A DNA stretch of 64,000 nt, from NCBI GenBank assembly GCA_963793645.1, contig CAWCAW010000006.1, positions 62,001-126,000 on the forward strand, written 5' to 3'. The DNA is from CAWCAW01 sp963793645. Its GTDB lineage: Bacteria; Actinomycetota; Acidimicrobiia; Acidimicrobiales; UBA8190. The translations under genes were made by a program, and so were the position numbers. The stretch's first letter is position 1, and each line of letters starts with the position of its first letter. This document shows, one piece after another, positions 7,695 to 17,598 of this stretch. The notes under the pieces are model-generated. The model saw only the letters and a list, made by a program, of their open reading frames with translations, did no database searches and had not been told where the DNA came from.

Positions 7695-9731
7695 TCACGA
7701 CCAGGCCCGGGTCGCCATGTAGGCGAGCAGAATGACGGTACCGAGCACGATGCCAAGCGCGTACTGGCGCACGAAGCCGGTCTGGACACGACGCAACCGG
7801 GCGCCACTGCCCCGGGCCAGACGCGCCACCCCGTTGACAGCTCCGTCGATGACCTTGGCTTCGATGACGGTGGCGCAGAACGTGGCGAAGGCCTCCGACG
7901 GACGGCCGATGACGGCGTCGTAGATGTCGTCGATGTACAGCGCCTTGCGCAGCGCGGTGGGCTCCAAGGCGGGGATGTCGGTGTGTTGGGTCCACAGACG
8001 CAACCCGAAGCCCACGCCGATCAGCGCCACCACCGCATCGGCGATCGACAGCACCCACCTCGTCGACGTCGACTGAACCGGGTTGTACAACGCGGTGCCG
8101 AACACGGGCTTGAGCCACCCGAGGGGGTCCCAGTGAAAGACGTTGCCCGGCAAGTTGAGCAGGCCACCGGCGATGGCCAACACCGACAGCACCACCAATG
8201 GGAGTGCCATCACCCACGGTGATTCGTGGGGGGCGGCGTTGTCGGAGCCGTGGTCAGCCGGCTCGCCGGGCGCACCCGCAACCTCGTGAGCGCCCGCAGC
8301 CACGTCAGCGTCGGCGGAAGCGTCGGCGGAAGCGTGGGCGTGGGCGGCGGCGTCTTCGGCCGCCAGAGCGTCGACGGTGCTGGGGCGCGTGTCGATGAGC
8401 CGACGCCAGCGGTCGTCACCGAGAAAGGCGAGGGCGAACAACCGGGTCATGTAGTAGGCGGTCAGCAGCGCGGTGATGAGGCCGATGGCCCAGAGGATGG
8501 GGAAGTGGGCGAAGGCGTTCTCGAGGACGTCGCCCTTGGCGAAGAAGCCCGACAGCGGCGGAATGCCGGCGATGGCCAGCCAGCCGGCGCCAAAGGTCAG
8601 GAACGTGATCTTCATGTAGCGCCGTAGGTTGCCCATGCGCTTGAGGTCCTGCTCGTCGTGCAGACCGTGGATGACCGAGCCGGCGCCGAGGAACAGCAGC
8701 CCCTTGAAGAAGGCGTGCGCCACCATAAGGAAGATGGCGGCCTCGTACGCTCCCGTGCCGACGGCCAGGAACATGTAGCCGAGTTGGGAGACCGTGGAGT
8801 AGGCCAGCACCTTTTTGATGTCCTGCTGGCCGCAGCCGATCAGCGCGGCGATGAACGCCGTCGCCGCCCCGATCGAGGCCACCACGAGCTGGGCCGGATG
8901 CGACAGCGCCAGCAGGGGCGCGATGCGGCACATCAGGTACACGCCGGCGGTCACCATTGTGGCCGCGTGGATGAGGGCGGACACCGGCGTGGGCCCCTCC
9001 ATGGCATCAGCCAGCCACGGGAACAGCGGCAGCTGGGCCGACTTGCCCGCGGCGGCCACGAAGAGCAGGAGACAGATGGCCGTGCGCGAGGCGGGGTCGA
9101 TGCTCGAGACGTGGGCGAAGATGCCTTGGTAGTTCAACGTCCCGGTCTTGTCGAAGACGAGGAACATGGCGATGAGGAATCCGACGTCGGCGAGCCGGTT
9201 GTAGAGGAACGCCTTCTTGCCGGCACTCGCGGCGCTGTCGCGCCCGAACCAGAACGACACCAGCCAGTACGAGCACACCCCCACGCCCTCCCATCCGACG
9301 AAGGTGAACAGGAGGTTGTCGCCCAGGATTAGCAACAACATGGAGGCCACGAAGAGGTTCAGGTACAAGAAGAACTTGGGAAAGTCGGCGTCGCCTTTCA
9401 TGTAGCCGATGGAGTACAGGTGGATCAGCGCGCTGACCCCGGTCACGAACAGCGCCATGGTCATCGACAGCGGGTCGATGAGCAGCGCGGCGTGCACCTG
9501 CAATCCGCCCACGGGAATCCATGTGAACCAGTTCAAGATGAACTCTCGTGACGCGCCGGAGTGACGTCCGAGCAGCCCTCCGTAGGTGATGAGGGCGGCC
9601 ACGAAGGCTCCCGTGACGGTGGCCGTTCCCAGCCATCCCGCCCAGGGGTGACCCAGGCGGCGCCCGAAGAGCGCGAGAACGACGAAACCTGCCAGGGGCA
9701 GGACCGGCATGAAGGTAGCGGCGTGCAGCAT
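7695..9731 (-). CDS. nuoL: NADH-quinone oxidoreductase subunit L
   Basis: This is the largest antiporter-like subunit of complex I, which carries the lateral helix linking the proton channels. Recognisable parts are FVGWEGVGVCSYWLVSFW, PLFPWLADAMEGPTPVSALIHAATMV and QQDIKKVLAYSTVSQLGYMF. The ATG at 9731 gives 678 residues, within the family range. The frame is open farther upstream but gives only Trp/Arg-rich antisense-like sequence. A hydrophilic insert at about residues 445-505 is rich in Ala, Asp and His (AHAHASADASADAD) and encoded by hexamer repeats. It separates the last core helices from the C-terminal part and is unusual for NuoL. Confidence 0.95.
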   Translation of the reverse strand: MLHAATFMPVLPLAGFVVLALFGRRLGHPWAGWLGTATVTGAFVAALITYGGLLGRHSGASREFILNWFTWIPVGGLQVHAALLIDPLSMTMALFVTGVSALIHLYSIGYMKGDADFPKFFLYLNLFVASMLLLILGDNLLFTFVGWEGVGVCSYWLVSFWFGRDSAASAGKKAFLYNRLADVGFLIAMFLVFDKTGTLNYQGIFAHVSSIDPASRTAICLLLFVAAAGKSAQLPLFPWLADAMEGPTPVSALIHAATMVTAGVYLMCRIAPLLALSHPAQLVVASIGAATAFIAALIGCGQQDIKKVLAYSTVSQLGYMFLAVGTGAYEAAIFLMVAHAFFKGLLFLGAGSVIHGLHDEQDLKRMGNLRRYMKITFLTFGAGWLAIAGIPPLSGFFAKGDVLENAFAHFPILWAIGLITALLTAYYMTRLFALAFLGDDRWRRLIDTRPSTVDALAAEDAAAHAHASADASADADVAAGAHEVAGAPGEPADHGSDNAAPHESPWVMALPLVVLSVLAIAGGLLNLPGNVFHWDPLGWLKPVFGTALYNPVQSTSTRWVLSIADAVVALIGVGFGLRLWTQHTDIPALEPTALRKALYIDDIYDAVIGRPSEAFATFCATVIEAKVIDGAVNGVARLARGSGARLRRVQTGFVRQYALGIVLGTVILLAYMATRAWS

Positions 9732-9750
9732 GGTGGTCAGTCGGTTCCCG

Positions 9751-10056
9751 TCATCCCCGCAACATGTGGACGTCGTCGGCAGAGGTGGAGGCGCGCCGGC
9801 GGAACAGGGCCACCACGATGCCGAGCCCCACCACCACCTCGGCCGCCGCCACCACCAACACGAAAAAGACCAGAGCCTGGCCCCCGATGTCATTGAGCAT
9901 GCGGGAGAAAGTGACGAAGGCCAAGTTGGCGGCGTTGAGCATGAGCTCGACGCACATGAGCATCACGAGCACATTGCGGCGCACCAGCACGCCGAGCGCC
10001 CCGATGGAGAACAGCACGACCGACAGGCCGAGATACCAGTTGCCGGAAATAGTCAT
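9751..10056 (-). CDS. nuoK: NADH-quinone oxidoreductase subunit K
   Basis: This 101-residue, three-helix subunit belongs to the membrane arm of complex I. The central helix pair carries the conserved glutamate in VLMCVELMLNAANLAF, part of the chain of buried charges used for proton transfer. Length and hydrophobicity match the family (about 100 residues). The ATG at 10056 sits inside an ATGA that would be the stop of nuoJ if nuoJ carries a one-base deletion (see the nuoJ entry). The gap to nuoL is 19 bases. Confidence 0.95.
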   Translation of the reverse strand: MTISGNWYLGLSVVLFSIGALGVLVRRNVLVMLMCVELMLNAANLAFVTFSRMLNDIGGQALVFFVLVVAAAEVVVGLGIVVALFRRRASTSADDVHMLRG

Positions 10057-10225
10057 CCCGACACCTCCTGTGACTCGGCAGCGGCGTCAGCGTGCGACTC
10101 GGCGGTTTCGCCACCGGGGGCGGCGTCGGCGTTGGCGGCCTCGAGCGGCACCACCACCCGCCCGGCGGCCACGGCCTTGGCCACCGCTTCGGCCACGGCC
10201 ACCATGGGGTCGCCGATGATGGGCG

Positions 10226-10798
10226 TCACCGTGGCCATGGCGTCATCGGGAGCAGGAGCGACACGCGGGGGCGGCGGGCCAGCACGACGGCGCCGACCAC
10301 GGCGATCACCAGCAGGGCGGCAGTGATCTCGAAGGGGAACAAGTAGGTGGTGAACACGGCGCGCCCGAGGGCGGCTACGTCGCCACCGTTTTGGCGTTGG
10401 GCCGGACCGGCCACCGAATGCGCCCCCACCGCCCAATGGGCTCCGGCAGCGAGGAAGAGCAACCCGGCCACGCCTAGGGCTACCAGCACCAAGGCGAGAG
10501 GCCGTTGCCCGCCCAGGGGATCCTCGGCGAGGTTCTCCTGGCGGTCGACGCCGAGGAACATGATGACGAACAAGAACAGCACCACGATGGCGCCGGCGTA
10601 GACCATCACCTGCACGGCGGCCAGGAAGTCGGCCTCCTGCTCGACGAACAGCACGGCGATGCCGAACAAGGTGAGCACGAGCATCAAGGCGCTGTGCACG
10701 GGGTTGCTCGTGAGCACCACGCCCACCGCTCCCCCCAGCACCATGAGGGCGGCCACCGTGAAGACGAAGGCGTCGACGCTGGAAACCGCCGCGATCAC
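10226..10798 (-). CDS. nuoJ: NADH-quinone oxidoreductase subunit J (3' end probably frameshifted)
   Basis: This five-helix membrane subunit of complex I has typical segments VLTSNPVHSALMLVLTLFGIAVLF and VQVMVYAGAIVVLFLFVIMFLG, the latter holding the pi-bulge helix. As written the protein is 190 residues and stops at 10226, leaving an odd 169-base gap in an otherwise overlapping operon. Adding one C to the C-run near 10262-10266 would continue the frame through an Ala/Val/Glu-rich tail to a TGA at 10053, which overlaps the nuoK ATG by four bases as elsewhere in the operon. I infer that the true gene is 10053-10798, about 248 residues. The start overlaps the nuoI stop by four bases. Confidence 0.9.
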   Translation of the reverse strand: MIAAVSSVDAFVFTVAALMVLGGAVGVVLTSNPVHSALMLVLTLFGIAVLFVEQEADFLAAVQVMVYAGAIVVLFLFVIMFLGVDRQENLAEDPLGGQRPLALVLVALGVAGLLFLAAGAHWAVGAHSVAGPAQRQNGGDVAALGRAVFTTYLFPFEITAALLVIAVVGAVVLARRPRVSLLLPMTPWPR

Positions 10799-11583
10799 TT
10801 GCGGGACATCCGTTTCTTCATGGCGGCGCGCTTGGCGTCGACCTTGGCCTTCATCCGATTCCTGACACCCTCGACGCCGCGCTGGTCGGGAAGGCGTTCG
10901 CTGTCGTCGAGGTGCAGGGCGTAGATGTCGCGCAGCGACCGGATCCCCGTCGCGGCGTCGTCACGGTTGCCGCTCTGGCCGCCTTCGGGGGCCCGCACGC
11001 CGTAGCCGAGCTCACCGGACCACTGCACGGTTCCCTCGTAGGCGGCGTTGCCTCCCGGTGAGGTGGCTCGCATCCAGGCCGAGGTGTGAAGATCGTCGCC
11101 TTCCCTCCAGTCTTCCCAGGGAAGGTGCTGGGGGTGTCCGGCGTCGTCGACCAGCAACTCTTCTTTGGTGTAGATGGCGTCGGCTCGGTTGGTGAACGAA
11201 AACTCGAAGAGCTTGGTCTCGGTGATGGCCTCGGTGGGGCACGCTTCCACGCACATGTCGCAGTGGATGCAGCGCAGGTAGTTGATCTCGTAAACGAACC
11301 CGAAGCGCTCCCCCGGTGATGTGGGGTGCTCGGGGTCGTTGTCGGCACCGCGCACGTAGATGCAGTCGGCCGGGCACACCCCCGCGCACAACTCGCACCC
11401 GATGCACTTCTCCATGCCGTCCTCGTAGCGGTTGAGGACGTGGCGGCCGTGCTGGCGGATGGGCTTGGGCTTCTTCTCGTTGGGGTACTGCCACGTGATG
11501 CGGGGCTTGGCCATCTGCTCCAAGGTGACCTTGAAGCCGCCCAGGAACCCGAAATCGTCTTTGAGATCGTCCAAAAAGCCCAT
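10795..11583 (-). CDS. nuoI: NADH-quinone oxidoreductase subunit I (two 4Fe-4S clusters)
   Basis: This ferredoxin-like subunit carries electrons through clusters N6a and N6b of the peripheral arm. Two motifs are visible: CIGCELCAGVCPADC and CIHCDMCVEACPTEA, each a Cx2Cx2Cx3C pattern. The ATG at 11583 shares its A with the TGA of nuoH. The protein has 262 residues, longer than the usual 160-200 because of a basic C-terminal extension ending in KRAAMKKRMSRK. The frame is intact. Confidence 0.95.
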   Translation of the reverse strand: MGFLDDLKDDFGFLGGFKVTLEQMAKPRITWQYPNEKKPKPIRQHGRHVLNRYEDGMEKCIGCELCAGVCPADCIYVRGADNDPEHPTSPGERFGFVYEINYLRCIHCDMCVEACPTEAITETKLFEFSFTNRADAIYTKEELLVDDAGHPQHLPWEDWREGDDLHTSAWMRATSPGGNAAYEGTVQWSGELGYGVRAPEGGQSGNRDDAATGIRSLRDIYALHLDDSERLPDQRGVEGVRNRMKAKVDAKRAAMKKRMSRK

Positions 11584-12818
11584 CAGAGCACCGGTCCTGT
11601 CGATGAGGGGCTGTGGCCGACAGGGCCGGCAGTCCCGAGCGCATCGATATCTTCCTGTCGGGCCGTCCCCACGAAGATGGCCCGGAACAACAGGGCGGCG
11701 GCCACGAACAGCGCCACGATCACCCCGAGTCCCCACCACCCTCCGACGATGATGGCGGCGACGATGAGGGTCCACCCCAGTGACAGAGGGATCAATACCT
11801 TCCAGCCCAGGTTCATGAGCTGGTCGTAACGCAACCGGGGCAGGGCGGCGCGCAGCCACACGTAGATGAAGAGGAACACGGTGGTCTTGCCCAAGAACCA
11901 CAAGATGGGCACCAGCCACTTCAAGATGTAGATGTGCGGCGTGGGCCCGTCGGGGCCGCCGAAGAACAACGTCACCACCACCGCCGACATGGTGATGGTG
12001 CTCATGAACTCGGCCATGAAGAAGATGGCGAAGCGGATCGAGGAGTACTCGGTGTGGAAGCCCCCCACCAGCTCGCTGTCCGCCTCGGCCAAGTCGAAGG
12101 GTGGTCGCTGCAGCTCGGCAGTGATGGCGATCATGAAGATGAAGAACGGCACCACCCCGGTGCGCAGCAGGTTCCAGCTACCCAAGAAGGTGTGCGACTG
12201 GCTGAGCACGATGGCCCGCGTCGACAGCGAGCCCACCACCGAGGCGCCGCCGGTGAAGAGCACCACCATGATGACGGTCATGCCCAAGGCGGCTTCGTAG
12301 GAGATCATCTGCGCCGAGGCACGCACCGAACCGAGCAGCGGGTACTTCGACCCTGACGACCATCCGGCCAGCATGACGCCGTAGACCGACACCGACGACA
12401 TGGCCAGCAGCAACAGGATCCCGATGGGCGGGTCGGCCACCTGCAGCTCGAAGCGGTGGCCCGAAATCGTCACGTACCCTCCCACCGGCACGATGGCGAA
12501 GGCCACGATGGCCGGGATGAGCGACAGGTAGGGCGCCAGCTTGAACACGAAGCGGTCGGAGCGCTCGGGAATCAGGTCTTCCTTGAAGAACAGCTTGATC
12601 CCGTCGGCCAGGGTCTGCAGCGTGCCGAACGGCCCGGCCCGGTTGGGCCCGATGCGGGCCTGCATGTCGGAGATGACCTTGCGCTCGAACCAGATCATCA
12701 TGGTGACCGCACCCATCAACACGGCGAAGACCACCACCGCCCTGATCACAGCGACGAGCAGCTCGAACCAATGCACGCCACCGAGGTAGAGCGGGTCGAG
12801 TGCGAAGAGGTGCGGCAT
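11583..12818 (-). CDS. nuoH: NADH-quinone oxidoreductase subunit H
   Basis: This eight-helix subunit joins the membrane and peripheral arms and forms the quinone entry channel. The diagnostic loop ERKVISDMQARIGPNRAGPFG is present, as are PFDLAEADSELVGGFHTEYSS and RLRYDQLMNLGWK. The ATG at 12818 shares a base with the nuoG TGA; a GTG one codon earlier (12821) is the alternative. The protein is 411 residues, close to other actinobacterial NuoH. Its stop overlaps the nuoI start by one base. Confidence 0.95.
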   Translation of the reverse strand: MPHLFALDPLYLGGVHWFELLVAVIRAVVVFAVLMGAVTMMIWFERKVISDMQARIGPNRAGPFGTLQTLADGIKLFFKEDLIPERSDRFVFKLAPYLSLIPAIVAFAIVPVGGYVTISGHRFELQVADPPIGILLLLAMSSVSVYGVMLAGWSSGSKYPLLGSVRASAQMISYEAALGMTVIMVVLFTGGASVVGSLSTRAIVLSQSHTFLGSWNLLRTGVVPFFIFMIAITAELQRPPFDLAEADSELVGGFHTEYSSIRFAIFFMAEFMSTITMSAVVVTLFFGGPDGPTPHIYILKWLVPILWFLGKTTVFLFIYVWLRAALPRLRYDQLMNLGWKVLIPLSLGWTLIVAAIIVGGWWGLGVIVALFVAAALLFRAIFVGTARQEDIDALGTAGPVGHSPSSTGPVL

Positions 12819-15709
12819 CACACCGTCTCCAAGCGGACTTCGGCGATGGCGTCGCCGGCGGTGATGAGTGCGGCCGCCCCCGAAGCAGCCAACCGGTCGG
12901 CGGCGGCCTTGGCGGCGGCGCTGTCCCCAGGGCCGGAGTCAGTGTCAGCGTGAGCGTCAGCGTCAGCGTCAGCGTCAGAAATCGTGGTGGGGTCGGCACT
13001 AGAACGGTGGGTGGCGCCCAGGTTGAAGGCAACCTCGACCGATCCGCGCGGCACGCCGTCGTCGACCGTGACTTCGAGCACGACCGCACCGCGCGCCGAG
13101 CGCAACCGCGCCAGGTCGCCCGATCGCAGGCCGAGACGCTCGAACTCAGAGGAATGGGCCCGCACCACCGGGGCGCCGGGCACCAAGGCGGACAGCTCGG
13201 GGCACGATTCGAGGAGCACGCCGTCGTCGTAGAGGCGACGGCCCGACACGAGCCGCAACGAGTAGCCGTCGGTGGGCGGCAGGTGCGGCGGCGTCGACAA
13301 AGGCTGGGGCCAGGCCACCAGCTTGGGGCGCGATGCTCCGGCGCCGTTGGAGGCCGTGCCGTTGGAGTCAGCGCCGTTGGAGTCGACACTGTCCTCCCCG
13401 CCGCTCTGCTCGGCCATGCCGGCGCGAGGCGGAGCCCCTTGGCGCTCGACGGCCTCGATGCCGGGAGTGGCCATGGGGTCGAAGGGTCGCATGGCGGCGC
13501 GACGCGTCAGCTGTACGGGCGATGCTGTCAACGGCACGATGATCCCGTCGCGACCCGCTGAGGAGTCGAGAACGGGCCGGGTGACACCGGCATGCGACGG
13601 CGCCAGGCGTTCGATCTCGTCCCACAACTCGGCTTCATTGGTGACGCCGAGGTCGCCGCCCAGGCGCGCCGCCAGCTCGGCGGCGATCATCCAGTCCGGC
13701 CAGCACTGGCCGGGGGCGACGAGCTTCTGACCGAGGCGCGCCACCCGCCCCTCGATGTTGGTCGTCGTCCCGGATCGTTCGTGGGCCATGGCCGCCGGCA
13801 GCACCACATCGGCGCGCCATGACGACGCCGACAAAAAGGCGTCGATAGCCACCACGAAGGTGGCTCGGTCGATGGCGTCACGGGCCAGCTTGTGGTCGGG
13901 GAAGTCCCCGAGGGGGTCGGCCCCGAGCAGCACCAGGGTGTCGATGGTCCCCTCGGCGGCCGCCTCCAGGATCCCGGCCGTGTCGCGGCCGCGGGCGGCG
14001 GGCACATTGCCCCAGGCGTCGCCGTACCACTGGCGACCTTCGTCGAGGGTGACGCTGCCCGGGAAGCAATCCCGGGGAGAGACCCATGTCGAGCGCGCCC
14101 ATGACGTTGCCGCGGCGCAAAGCGGGCAAGAAGCGGGCTTTAGGCCACGCCGTCGCCAGAGCAGCCACGGCCTCGGCCACCACCGCGCCGTGCTCCGCCA
14201 GAGAGGGACGGCCGAAGACGACGACGATGCCTTCTCCCTGCGCGCCACCGGCGGCCAGTGCACCAAGGGCGCCTTGCCATGACGCGTCGTCGATGGTTTC
14301 GGGGCGGGCCGCGCCACCGGCAGCGCCGGCGGCGCCGGCAGCGAGGGCAGCGGCGACGGCGGCGACATCACCAGGCCGATACAGCAACGAAGCGGTGGCG
14401 AACGCGCTCACCGCTGTGGTCCGCGGGGAGATCTCGACCACAGGCGTGCCGTCGTCGACCGCGGCGCCACGCAAACGCAAGAACAAAACGGGAAGCTCCT
14501 CGCGCAAGTCGCCGGAGAGCACCACCACGCACTTGGCTGCACACGTCTCGTCGATGGTGGCGCGCGGCAGGCCCAAGACGAGCTCGGCGGGAAGGCCGTC
14601 GCCGATCTGGGCGTCGACCGAATCGGTGCCGAGCACACCCTTGGCCAACTTGGCCCACGCATAGGCGTCCTCGTTGGACAAGCGGGCTCCACCGATGACA
14701 CCGATGGCATCGGCCCGGCGCTCCGGCGACATGGCGCGCAGATGATCAGCGACGGTGGCCAGGGCCTCGCCCCACGACACCCGCTCCAGCTCGCCGCCGC
14801 CACGGCGCACCAACGGTTCGTCAAGACGATCGGACGAGTTCACCGACTCGAGCCCATAGCGGCCCTTGTCACAAAGCCAACTGTGATTGACGGGATCGCT
14901 GTCGATGCCGAGCATGCGCGTGACGCGGTTGGACGAGGATTGCACGGCCACCCGGCAGCCGAGCGCGCACGACGTGCAGGTCGACTCCACTTGGTCGAGG
15001 TCCCACGGGCGGGCTGTGAAGCGGTATGCCGTGGAGGTGAGCGCGCCCACGGGGCAGATCTGCACGGTGTTGCCCGAGAAGTACGAGGCGAAGGGCTGCT
15101 CTTCGAAGATGGCCACCTCGACCTGGTCGCCGCGTCCGACGAAGTCGATCTGCGCCTCGCCGGCTATCTCGTTGGCGAAGCGCACGCAGCGGCCGCACTG
15201 AATGCAGCGCTCGCGGTCGAGCAGCACCAACTCGGAGATGGGGAGGGGTTTGGCCCAATGCCGCTTCTCCTCGACGAAACGGCTCTCGCCCGGCCCGTAC
15301 GCGAGCACCTGGTCCTGCAGCGGGCACTCGCCGCCTTTGTCGCACACCGGGCAGTCGAGAGGGTGGTTGACGAGCAGAAACTCGAGCACGCCATCTTGGG
15401 CTTTGCGGACCTTCTCCGACGTGGTCACCACTTCCATGCCGTCGGCGACGGACATGTAACACGCCGGCTGCAACGTGGCGCCGCGCGGACCGGAGATCTC
15501 GACCAGGCACATGCGGCACATGCCCACCGGCTTCATGCGCGGGTGGTAGCAAAACGCGGGATGTAGACGCCGGCCTTTTCGGCGGCGGCGATGAGGAACT
15601 CGCCGGCGGCCACCTCGACCGAGCGGCCGTCCAAGGAGATGGTGACTGTGCTGCCGGGCTCGACGGAGGGCGCCTTGGCGTTGTGCGACGTGACGACGGG
15701 GTCAGCCAT
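12818..15709 (-). CDS. nuoG: NADH-quinone oxidoreductase subunit G (two frameshifts)
   Basis: This is the largest peripheral-arm subunit, with several iron-sulfur clusters and a molybdopterin-oxidoreductase-like domain. The start MADPVVTSHN at 15709 leads into a 2Fe-2S domain. The frame breaks at an A-run at 15551-15554 (T-run on the coding strand), where one missing base separates YIPRF from CYHPRMKPVGMCRMCLVEI. HPLDCPVCDKGGECPLQ, RCIQCGRCVRFANE and CTSCALGC follow. A second break near 14057-14075 (one extra base in a G-run) leads into DCFPGSVTLDEGRQWYG-type sequence. Insertion and deletion cancel, leaving about 963 residues. A repetitive Asp-Ala stretch lies near residue 915. The stop abuts the nuoH start. 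Confidence 0.92.
12939..12978. repeat. GTCAGC hexamer repeat in nuoG
   Basis: About six copies of the hexamer GCGTCA/GTGTCA encode the alternating Asp-Ala segment near the NuoG C-terminus. The repeat keeps the frame. Confidence 0.8.
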
Positions 15710-17008
15710 GCGGGCAACCCCCTTCTTTGACGTGCACCAGGAGCTCGTCACGGAACATGCGGATGGCCGACGCGATGGACGATGGGATCGACGAGCCGAG
15801 CACGCAGATGGTGGTCTGTTGCGGCGGCCACGACACCCCGGGGGCCAGGTTGTCGCACAGGTCCATCAGCAAGTCGATGTCCGCGTCGCGACCGGCTCCC
15901 TGTTCTATGCGCATGAGAATCTTCTCGAGCCATCCCGCCCCCTCTCGGCACGGGGTGCACTGGCCGCACGACTCGCGCCAGAAAAAGCGGGTGATACGCC
16001 AGGCGGCGCGCACGACGCACGTGGAGTCGTCCATGACCACGATCGAGCCGGATCCGAGCATGGTGCCCACCGCGCCCACCTCGTCCTGGCCCAAGGGCAC
16101 GTCGAGGTGCTCGGGACCGAGCCACGGGGCGGAGACCCCACCGGGAATGATGGCCTTGAGCTCCCGGCCGCCCAGGATCCCTCCGCCGTAGACGGGGGCG
16201 TAGATGAGGTCGCGGAAGGTGGTCTTGACCATCTCCACTTCGAAGACATTCGGGTTGCGCACGTGACCGGCCGAGCGCGAACAAGCGCGTGCCCAATGAG
16301 CGACCCTCGCCCAACGCCGCGAACGCGGCGGAGCCGTTGACCATCACCCATGGCAGGTTGGAAAGCGTCTCGACGTTGTTGACCACGGTGGGTTCGCCGT
16401 AGAGGCCGACCGCAGCGGGAAAGTACGGGGGCTTGATCCGCGGGAAGCCGCGCTTGCCCTCGAGGCTTTCGAGCAGCGCCGTCTCCTCGCCGCAGATGTA
16501 GGCACCGGCACCGGGGTGCACCACCACGTCGACCGAGTACCCCGATCCGAAGATGTCGTTGCCGATGGCGCCGTGTGCGTAGGCCTCGTTGACGGCGGCT
16601 TGCACCCGTTCCAGGCCGAGGGCGAACTCACCGCGGATGTAGATGAACACTTGGGTGGCCCGGATGGCGTACGCGCAGATGATGACGCCCTCGACGAGCT
16701 GGTGCGGATCACGCTCGAGGAGGAGGTGGTCCTTGAAGGTGGCGGGCTCGCTCTCGTCGCCGTTGACGACCAGATATGTCGTCGGAGCTTCGCGACGCAT
16801 GGACCACTTCCGCCCGGCCGGGAACCCGGCCCCGCCGCGTCCGAGCAGGCTGATGGCGTCGACCTCGGCGGCCACCTCCTGCGGCGTCATGGACACCGCC
16901 TTGCGCAGCCCTTCGTACCCCCCGGTGGCCAGGTAGCGCTCGATGGTGTGCGAGTCGGGAAACTCGAGCACGCGAGGTGACGATGCGCGGTGCTTCGGTG
17001 ACGGTCAT
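15702..17008 (-). CDS. nuoF: NADH-quinone oxidoreductase subunit F (two frameshifts)
   Basis: This is the NADH-binding, FMN- and 4Fe-4S-containing subunit where electrons enter complex I. Motifs are GRGGAGFPAGRKW (flavin/NADH site), NGDESEPATFKD, GAGAYICGEETAL and, near the C-terminus, ESCGQCTPCREG with cluster N3 cysteines. The ATG at 17008 overlaps the nuoE stop (ATGA). Two single-base insertions break the frame: one at 16967-16980, between the N-terminal MTVTEAPRIVTS and LEFPDSHTIERYL, and one at about 16266-16275, between RLFALG and GHVRNPNVFEVEM. The length of 3n+2 agrees with two extra bases; the restored size is about 434 residues. The stop overlaps nuoG by eight bases. Confidence 0.92.
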
Positions 17009-17598
17009 GATGCCGCCCCTGTTTCCGGGGCGACCCCGGCCGCCTGGGCGGACTTGACCCGCAGTCCCCCGTCGCGCCGCACACGCACAAGCGTTCCGTG
17101 CTGCGGCACCTCATCGGCGAGGCGCCCGGCCACCAGATCGTCGACCAGCGTGTCGAATGACTCATTGGTGACGTCGCCGAAGAAGCGGTGGTTCACCGCC
17201 AAGCACGGCGCCCGCCCGCAGTCTGCGATGCACTCGACGTCCTCCAATGTGAAGGTCCCGTCCTCGGTGGTGGCGCCGGCCCTGATGCCGAGACGCTCTT
17301 CGACGTGCTCGAGCAGCTCGTAGGCGCCGCGCAACATGCAGGCGATGTTGGTGCACACCGACACCACGTATGTCCCCACCGGTTCGGTGCGCAGCATCTC
17401 GTAAAACGACGCCGTGCCGAGCACCTCGGCCGGCGTGACGCCCACCAGCTCGGCGATCTCGGAGACGGCCTCGGGATGCAACCAGCCGTCTTGCTCCTGG
17501 GCCAGGTGGCACACCGGGATCAAGGCGGAGCGCGGATGGGGATACAGCGCCACGATCTCCTTGGCACGCTCGACCACGTCGGCGGACAGATGGGTCAT
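17005..17598 (-). CDS. nuoE: NADH-quinone oxidoreductase subunit E
   Basis: This thioredoxin-fold 2Fe-2S subunit partners NuoF. Cluster ligands appear as VCTNIAC and ECIADCGRAPC. HPRSALIPVCHLAQEQDGWL is the usual N-terminal helical region. The protein has 197 residues, slightly longer than typical through a C-terminal tail. It overlaps nuoD upstream and nuoF downstream by four bases each, indicating coupled translation. The frame is intact. Confidence 0.95.
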   Translation of the reverse strand: MTHLSADVVERAKEIVALYPHPRSALIPVCHLAQEQDGWLHPEAVSEIAELVGVTPAEVLGTASFYEMLRTEPVGTYVVSVCTNIACMLRGAYELLEHVEERLGIRAGATTEDGTFTLEDVECIADCGRAPCLAVNHRFFGDVTNESFDTLVDDLVAGRLADEVPQHGTLVRVRRDGGLRVKSAQAAGVAPETGAAS

